From: Yponomeuta sedellus
Taxonomy: Eukaryota; Arthropoda; Insecta; Lepidoptera; Yponomeutidae
Assembly (NCBI GenBank): GCA_934045075.1
Contig: OW203722.1
Coordinates: 23,853,379 to 23,917,378, forward strand
Length of the DNA stretch: 64,000 bases
Direction: 5' to 3'
Both the position numbers and the translations under genes were made by a program. This document shows positions 59,300 to 64,000 of the stretch, in pieces (position 1 is the first letter of the stretch; the number at the start of each line of letters is the position of its first letter). The notes beneath the pieces are model-generated. The model did no database searches. It was not told the origin of the DNA and worked only from the letters and a program-made list of their open reading frames with translations.

Positions 59300-60340
59300 A
59301 TGGAATGTTTCAAATGCAAGTCTAAGGTAAAACCGGATGAATTGTTGAAGTGCAATGTATGCTCAATAGTGTTGCACTACACATGCGCAGGATTGGATTT
59401 AATTTCCTTTAAGAAAATTCTTCCCATGAATAAGCCCAAATGGAAGTGTGAAAACTGTAAATTGGCAAAGATGGGAAGCCCAATTGTGATTAATAAGGGC
59501 GTAGACGACGCAGAAGCAATGTCCTCAATAGTAAATATAGATATGGAGAGCATAATGCATCTCATCAACAAAAGATTCAACTCGTTGAAGGACTCAATTG
59601 ATGCTCTCAAAGTGGATGTCAACTCGAAGCTCACTCAGCTTACTGAAACGGTGTGCTCATTCGACCAGAGAATTTCTCTAATGGAGGCACGCATTGAGTC
59701 AGTTACAGATGCATCCAGAAAACTCGCAGCTGAGAATCAGTCACTCCACAAAACTATTGAACTCATGAAAGTGGAGTTAAATGACCGTGACCAAGAGTCT
59801 TTAGCCAACGACCTGGAAATTTCTGGGATACCGGAGATGAAAGAGGAGAGCATTGGCCACATAATCCATCTAGTAGCAACCAAGCTTGGAATAAATATCG
59901 GCGAACAAGACATCGTAAATGCTTCACGTGTGGGGCCTGTCCGGCCCGGCGGCATGGTGGAGGGCGCAAGCAGCGACAGCGCAAGCGCAGGGCCGCGGCC
60001 GCGGCCAATCGCTGTCCGGCTTGCACGGCGCGCACTCAAAGACAGGTTCCTGAGCGCGGCGCGCGTACGCCGCGGCGCCACTACCGCAGATTGCGGGCTG
60101 CCTGGGCCATCGCGTCGCTTTTACGTAAACGAACGACTAACAAAAGCAAATAGATCACTGTTTAACAAGGCTCGCGAGGAAGGAAAGCGACATGGATGGC
60201 GTTTTATTTGGACGAGAGAGGGACGAGTCCTTGTGCGTCGTGAACAAGGAAAGGCGAGCCATCGCATCAGAACCGAGTCCGACCTAAAAAGTGTTTTTGG
60301 CGCTGATAAAGTTAGCTTGGAAGGTGCTGCAACAGAATGA
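59300..60340 (+). CDS. LINE ORF1: PHD-like finger, coiled coil, FP25K-like domain
   Basis: 346 residues. The N-terminus is a PHD-like zinc finger (CFKCKSKV, CNVCSIVLHYTC, CENCKLAKMG). A coiled coil covers roughly residues 85-160 (LINKRFNSLKDSIDALKVDV, QSLHKTIELMKVEL). The C-terminal part (DLEISGIPEMKEESIGHIIH; RRFYVNERLTKANRSLFNKA; GWRFIWTREGRVLVRRE) matches the domain shared with the baculovirus FP25K protein that many insect LINE ORF1 proteins carry. The middle (about residues 215-260) is unusually GC-rich, Arg/Ala/Pro-rich. It is intact and likely an RNA-binding oligomer. Confidence 0.85.
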   Translation: MECFKCKSKVKPDELLKCNVCSIVLHYTCAGLDLISFKKILPMNKPKWKCENCKLAKMGSPIVINKGVDDAEAMSSIVNIDMESIMHLINKRFNSLKDSIDALKVDVNSKLTQLTETVCSFDQRISLMEARIESVTDASRKLAAENQSLHKTIELMKVELNDRDQESLANDLEISGIPEMKEESIGHIIHLVATKLGINIGEQDIVNASRVGPVRPGGMVEGASSDSASAGPRPRPIAVRLARRALKDRFLSAARVRRGATTADCGLPGPSRRFYVNERLTKANRSLFNKAREEGKRHGWRFIWTREGRVLVRREQGKASHRIRTESDLKSVFGADKVSLEGAATE

Positions 60341-60636
60341 CGCGGATACTATTATTTCTATTATCTGCTTTTTGAATTTCTACTGTAAGACAATGCCCAA
60401 GAATTCACATCATTTGTATTGCATATTATTTTTTTTACTATGTTTTATTAAGATAGTTTTTATCATTATAAGTCAGCTAGAGTGTAAGTGTGTTCTTTTA
60501 CGCAATGTTACCTGTTTTAAAAGCCTACTGAAACAATGTAAACGAGTTATGATAGTTGAATTGTATGATGTGATAGTTCTTCTCTCAACAAATGTGCCAA
60601 TGACTGTACATGTGGTTCTATATAATACACGTTTTC

Positions 60637-62616
60637 ATGGAGAATAGGAAAAGTAAATATTTGCGTCTTGGTTTCCTGAATGTACGATCATTAAACACGG
60701 GGCAAGATGAGTTAATTACTACAATTACAAAACTTAGATTGGACATTTTAGCATTGAATGAAACCTGGGTAAAGGAGGGGCAGGAAACAATTGCACCTAG
60801 GGTGCCTGGCTATTCACTCAAACTACGAGCTAGATCAGCCGTCCGTCGGGGCGGAGGGGTGGGGTTTTATGTTCGTAAGGGGGTCCGTGTAAAGGTAATT
60901 GAGCATCCTAGTTCGCCACTGGAACAAATGTGGTTGGAGCTGTCTGTTGCGGGGATCCGAATAGCCCTCGGTACCGCATATAGGCCGGAAGAGGTTCACC
61001 GAGGCATAGCTATAGATGCGTTAACGGAATCAGTATCCAGTTTCTCGTATTGTAATTATATGTTCCTATTTACAGACTTTAATACGGATCTTATGACCTT
61101 CGAATCGTATGACGCTAAGGAGTTCAAGAGTTTTTTACATCAACTTAACCTTGATCAGCTAGTTACAGAACCAACCAGAGTCACAGATACATCTCGAACG
61201 TTACTAGATCTCGCCATAACTGATATTCCAAGTAAAGTAAAAAACATAAACGTGGTGCATAACCGATCGCTTAGCGATCACGGGTTGGTCTGGCTAGATG
61301 TTGACATTAAGAAGCCAAAAATAACCACACGTTTCTCTATTTCTCGCCCTTTAAATCGAATGAACAGAGATAAATTCGAAAAAGACCTCGTTAACACTCC
61401 TTGGTATAAAATTCTTGAATTAGAAAGTGTCGACTTGATGATAGATCTTTTCAATGTGTACATTACTCACCTTTTCGATACTCATGCACCCATTAGAAGA
61501 GCAAAAATATTGGATAAACCAAAGCCGTGGATTACTGACATGGTTCGCTTCATGATGAATCTGCGAGATGAGGCCCTAATTAAAGCTCAAAAAAGTAAAA
61601 AGGACAGTGACTTGGACTACTACAAAAGTTTAAAAAATCTTGTGAATTGTACTATTAATAAAGAAAAAGTGGCTTACTTTCGGTATTACGTAAATAAAAA
61701 TAAAAATGATCCCGGAAAAATGTGGAAACATTTCAAAGATGCCTCACCCTTTTATACCAAGCAGTCAATTGATATTCCTGTGGAATTAAATGACCCTCAA
61801 AAAATTAATCAGCACTTCTTAAATGTACCGGGAAACAGCTATGTTAATAAAGATTTGCTAGAGTTATTTGAGACTTCAAGATTTAATAACAGTTTCTTTA
61901 CCCTTACCCCAGTAGATCAGTCAGATGTACATAAAATATTATCTAGTATTAAAACCAATGCCAAGGGTCACGACGGAATTAGCATAGAAATGATAAAATA
62001 TACACTGCATTGTACATTACCAATTATAACTGCAATTGTGAATAAATCAATCGAAACCCAAACATACCCAAAAAGTTATAAAATGGCTGTAGTGAAACCG
62101 ATTCCTAAATCCTCTAATGTAGGTAACTATAAAGATTTAAGACCTATAAGTGTTCTGCCAGTTATGTCCAAAGTAATAGAGAAAGCTGTACAAATTCAAA
62201 TTATAAAATATCTTCATAACGAGGAAATAATCCCGAATGTACAGTCTGGCTTTCGAAGAGGTCATGGTACTGAAACGGCACTTTTACAGGTAACAGATGA
62301 CATCCTTACTGCCTCGGATCGTAATCTATCAAGCATCTTGGTCCTCTTAGACTTTTCGCGAGCTTTTGACTGTGTTAGTAGCGAGTTATTAATAGCTAAA
62401 CTTAAATTCTATGGGTTTTCTGACAATACATGCAGGTGGTTCCGGTCTTTATAACGGGGCGCACGCAGTATGTATCCACGGTAAATGAAAATGGAGAAAT
62501 CTTAACCTCCGATCTGTCGGAATTGGGGAGGGGCACCCCCCAAGGCGCCATTTTAAGCCCTATCCTTTTTACGATTTACACTGCTGATATGCCTAATATA
62601 CTTAAAGACTGCCGAA
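60637..62616 (+). pseudogene. LINE ORF2, frameshifted and truncated
   Basis: Starts MENRKSKYLRLGFLNVRSLN. The endonuclease has ILALNETWVKEG, LFTDFNTDLMTF and LSDHGLVWLDV. The reverse transcriptase begins (RPISVLPVMSKVIEKAVQIQ, SILVLLDFSRAFDCV) and meets a stop at 62452 after CRWFRSL. Coding resumes in another frame (GRTQYVSTVNENG, GTPQGAILSPILFTIYTADM), pointing to a one-base loss near 62447. Sequence ends before the FADD box, where the next LINE starts. Confidence 0.88.
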
Positions 62617-64000
62617 ATGAAATGAAATGAAATGAAAAGGTTTTATTCAAAGTAGCGCAGATACTGCGGCTTAATGAACGTTACAAGTTAAACTAGGTGT
62701 CCATTTCAAAATCTGGATCATTTTGGAGAAAAAATGGACAAAAAAACTCCAAACTTAGTCTTTTCAAATTCCTTAATTAACAGAATTTACACAGATACTA
62801 CAAAACTCGTGAATTTTACATGCTTGAATTCCAGACATCATTGTCATCTAAATAATCCTTAATATTATAGTAGCTCTTTTGGCACAAAGTGTACTTTACA
62901 CATTTTTTGAACCGCGCTTCAGTCAAACTTAATATATCTTCAGGGATTTTATTGTAGAAGCGTATACAATGCCCCATGAAGGATGTATTAACTTTTGCCA
63001 GCCTAAATCTTGGGATCAAAAGTTTATGTTTATTTCTAGTATTTACATTATGTTGGCTACCTGCAGTTTTAAAGTTGCTAATATTTTTCCTGACATACAT
63101 AATATTTTCATAGATATACTGACTGGCAACTGTCAGGATGTTTGTTTCTTTAAAGAATTCTCTTAACGAGTCTCTACTGCCTAGCTTATAGATGAATCTG
63201 ATCGCTCTTTTCTGCAAGACGAAGATGGTCTCAATGTCCGCTGCCCGTCCCCACAGTAGTATGCCGTAGGACATGATACTATGGAAGTAACTAAAATAAA
63301 CGAGCCTGGCAGTTGCGACGTCAGTTAGTTCCCTAATTCTTTTAACAGCATATGCTGCAGAGCTAAGCCTATTTGCCAATTTTTCTATATGAGGACCCCA
63401 TTGAAGCTTTGCATCAATTGTGATACCTAAAAATACAGTTTCTTCGACAAGGTCTAGTTTGTCCCTTCCCAATATAACTTTGCTGTCAACTACTTTGACA
63501 TTTGGTAGAGTGAACTTTATACATTTTGTCTTTTTTGAATTTAACAATAAGTTATTAGACGTAAACCAGTTTAGTACCTGAGAGAGAGCAGCATTAGTAT
63601 TGTCAAGGTCATCTTCTTGTCTCTTAATTTTGAAAATAAGTGACGTGTCATCTGCAAATAGTACTATCTCTGACATATTTTGAACCATGAACGGCAAATC
63701 ATTTACATATACGAGGAAGAGGAACGGCCCCAAAATCGATCCCTGTGGTACTCCTATCCTGACCTCTGACCCTGAAGATTTAGTTCTATTTATATCAGCT
63801 CTTTGAATTCTTCCTTCTAAATATGATGTCATAAGTTTTAGGCTATTCCCGTTTATACCATAGTGCTTTAATTTTAAAAGAAGTGTTTTATGGTCAACGC
63901 AATCAAATGCTTTTGACAAGTCACAGAATACGCCTATAGCATCCTTGCGATCTTCCCATGCACTAAATATATGTTTAACTAACATGACGCCGGCGTCCGT
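62617..64000 (-). mobile_element. LINE 3' half, minus strand, running off the window
   Basis: The 3' end is a TTTCATTTCATTTC tail (plus-strand GAAATGAAATGAAATGAAA at 62617-62636), then a 3' UTR also found at 6033-6545, then ORF2. Its tail is joined directly to the broken ORF2 of the preceding LINE. Confidence 0.88.
62816..64000 (-). CDS. LINE ORF2 reverse transcriptase, C-terminal part (5' end outside window)
   Basis: Open from the window edge to the stop at 62816. Residues include GVFCDLSKAFDCVDHKTLLL, GVPQGSILGPFLFLVYVNDL, catalytic FADDTSL, LGITIDAKLQWGPHIEKLA and the C-terminal [19 protein letters not shown]. No RNase H. The frame is open to position 64000 (upstream of the first visible Met the codons read TDAGV), so the ORF continues to the right. 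It is related in layout to the element at 29035 but clearly a different family. Confidence 0.9.
   Translation of the reverse strand, partial: TDAGVMLVKHIFSAWEDRKDAIGVFCDLSKAFDCVDHKTLLLKLKHYGINGNSLKLMTSYLEGRIQRADINRTKSSGSEVRIGVPQGSILGPFLFLVYVNDLPFMVQNMSEIVLFADDTSLIFKIKRQEDDLDNTNAALSQVLNWFTSNNLLLNSKKTKCIKFTLPNVKVVDSKVILGRDKLDLVEETVFLGITIDAKLQWGPHIEKLANRLSSAAYAVKRIRELTDVATARLVYFSYFHSIMSYGILLWGRAADIETIFVLQKRAIRFIYKLGSRDSLREFFKETNILTVASQYIYENIMYVRKNISNFKTAGSQHNVNTRNKHKLLIPRFRLAKVNTSFMGHCIRFYNKIPEDILSLTEARFKKCVKYTLCQKSYYNIKDYLDDNDVWNSSM

Larger units (their letters stand above)
58731..62616 (+). mobile_element. LINE with tandem 5' monomers, 3'-truncated by another LINE
   Basis: The 5' end carries four copies of a 30-36 bp unit (CCTGGAGGGAATATAGGTCA...). 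Then come a leader to 59299, an open ORF1 and an ORF2 that breaks near 62447. It ends where a minus-strand LINE begins with its GAAAT-repeat tail. It is Jockey/CR1-like by domain content (PHD-like finger and FP25K-like domain in ORF1; no RNase H). Confidence 0.85.

Overview
The window is animal nuclear DNA, almost certainly from a moth or butterfly (Lepidoptera). The evidence is short GT-AG spliced exons of conserved animal genes separated by introns and spacers packed with insect-type transposable elements: LINEs with apurinic-like endonuclease, Ty3/Gypsy, Tc1/mariner, foldback MITEs, tRNA-like SINEs, and short dispersed repeats that I recognise from lepidopteran genomes. No bacterial operons, CRISPR arrays or viral genomes were seen. 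One run of exactly 200 N (42073-42272) marks a scaffold join.

Six host genes can be built exon by exon with matching splice phases. From left to right they are: the 3' part of a USP12/USP46 deubiquitinase (+, 585-7495); ribosomal protein L21 (-, 8227-9231), which is divergent from a 780-residue ZNF839-like zinc-finger gene (+, 9478-21739) whose single C2H2 finger is formed only by splicing across a 4.5 kb transposon-filled intron; NOSIP, a U-box E3 ligase (-, 22319-23856); YPEL5, a Yippee-like subunit of the CTLH/GID ligase (-, 26611-28569); TBC1D19 (+, 33637 onwards), which loses its C-terminal exons next to the N gap; and the ALKBH8/TRM9-type tRNA-wobble methyltransferase domain (-, 42809-57905), convergent with TBC1D19 and interrupted by more than 12 kb of retrotransposons in one intron.

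Mobile DNA makes up much of the rest. A 5.2 kb RNase H-bearing LINE (45005-50210) has both ORFs open and a perfect 15-bp target duplication; a 5'-truncated sister copy (24028-24269), matching it throughout by eye and also with a perfect target duplication, lies just upstream of NOSIP. A 3.4 kb DNA transposon with terminal inverted repeats (15941-19352) carries an uninterrupted, spliced DDE transposase with zinc-binding N-terminal domains and a C-terminal SWIM-type finger. Other elements are a decayed mariner (13678-14991), a LINE with an open 969-residue ORF2 (29035-32712), a LINE with tandem 5' monomers and a frameshift (58731-62616), a further LINE running off the right edge, and a CsRn1-like Gypsy fragment inserted together with a ~450 bp tetranucleotide array into an opposite-strand Gypsy integrase.

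The most unusual signals are local. Part of a USP46 exon plus its donor and intron start is repeated in about seven decaying tandem units. The ALKBH8 gene shows two degenerate copies of an exon end, and its last exon carries an apparent one-base insertion. Numerous near-perfect hairpins lie in introns and dead repeats.
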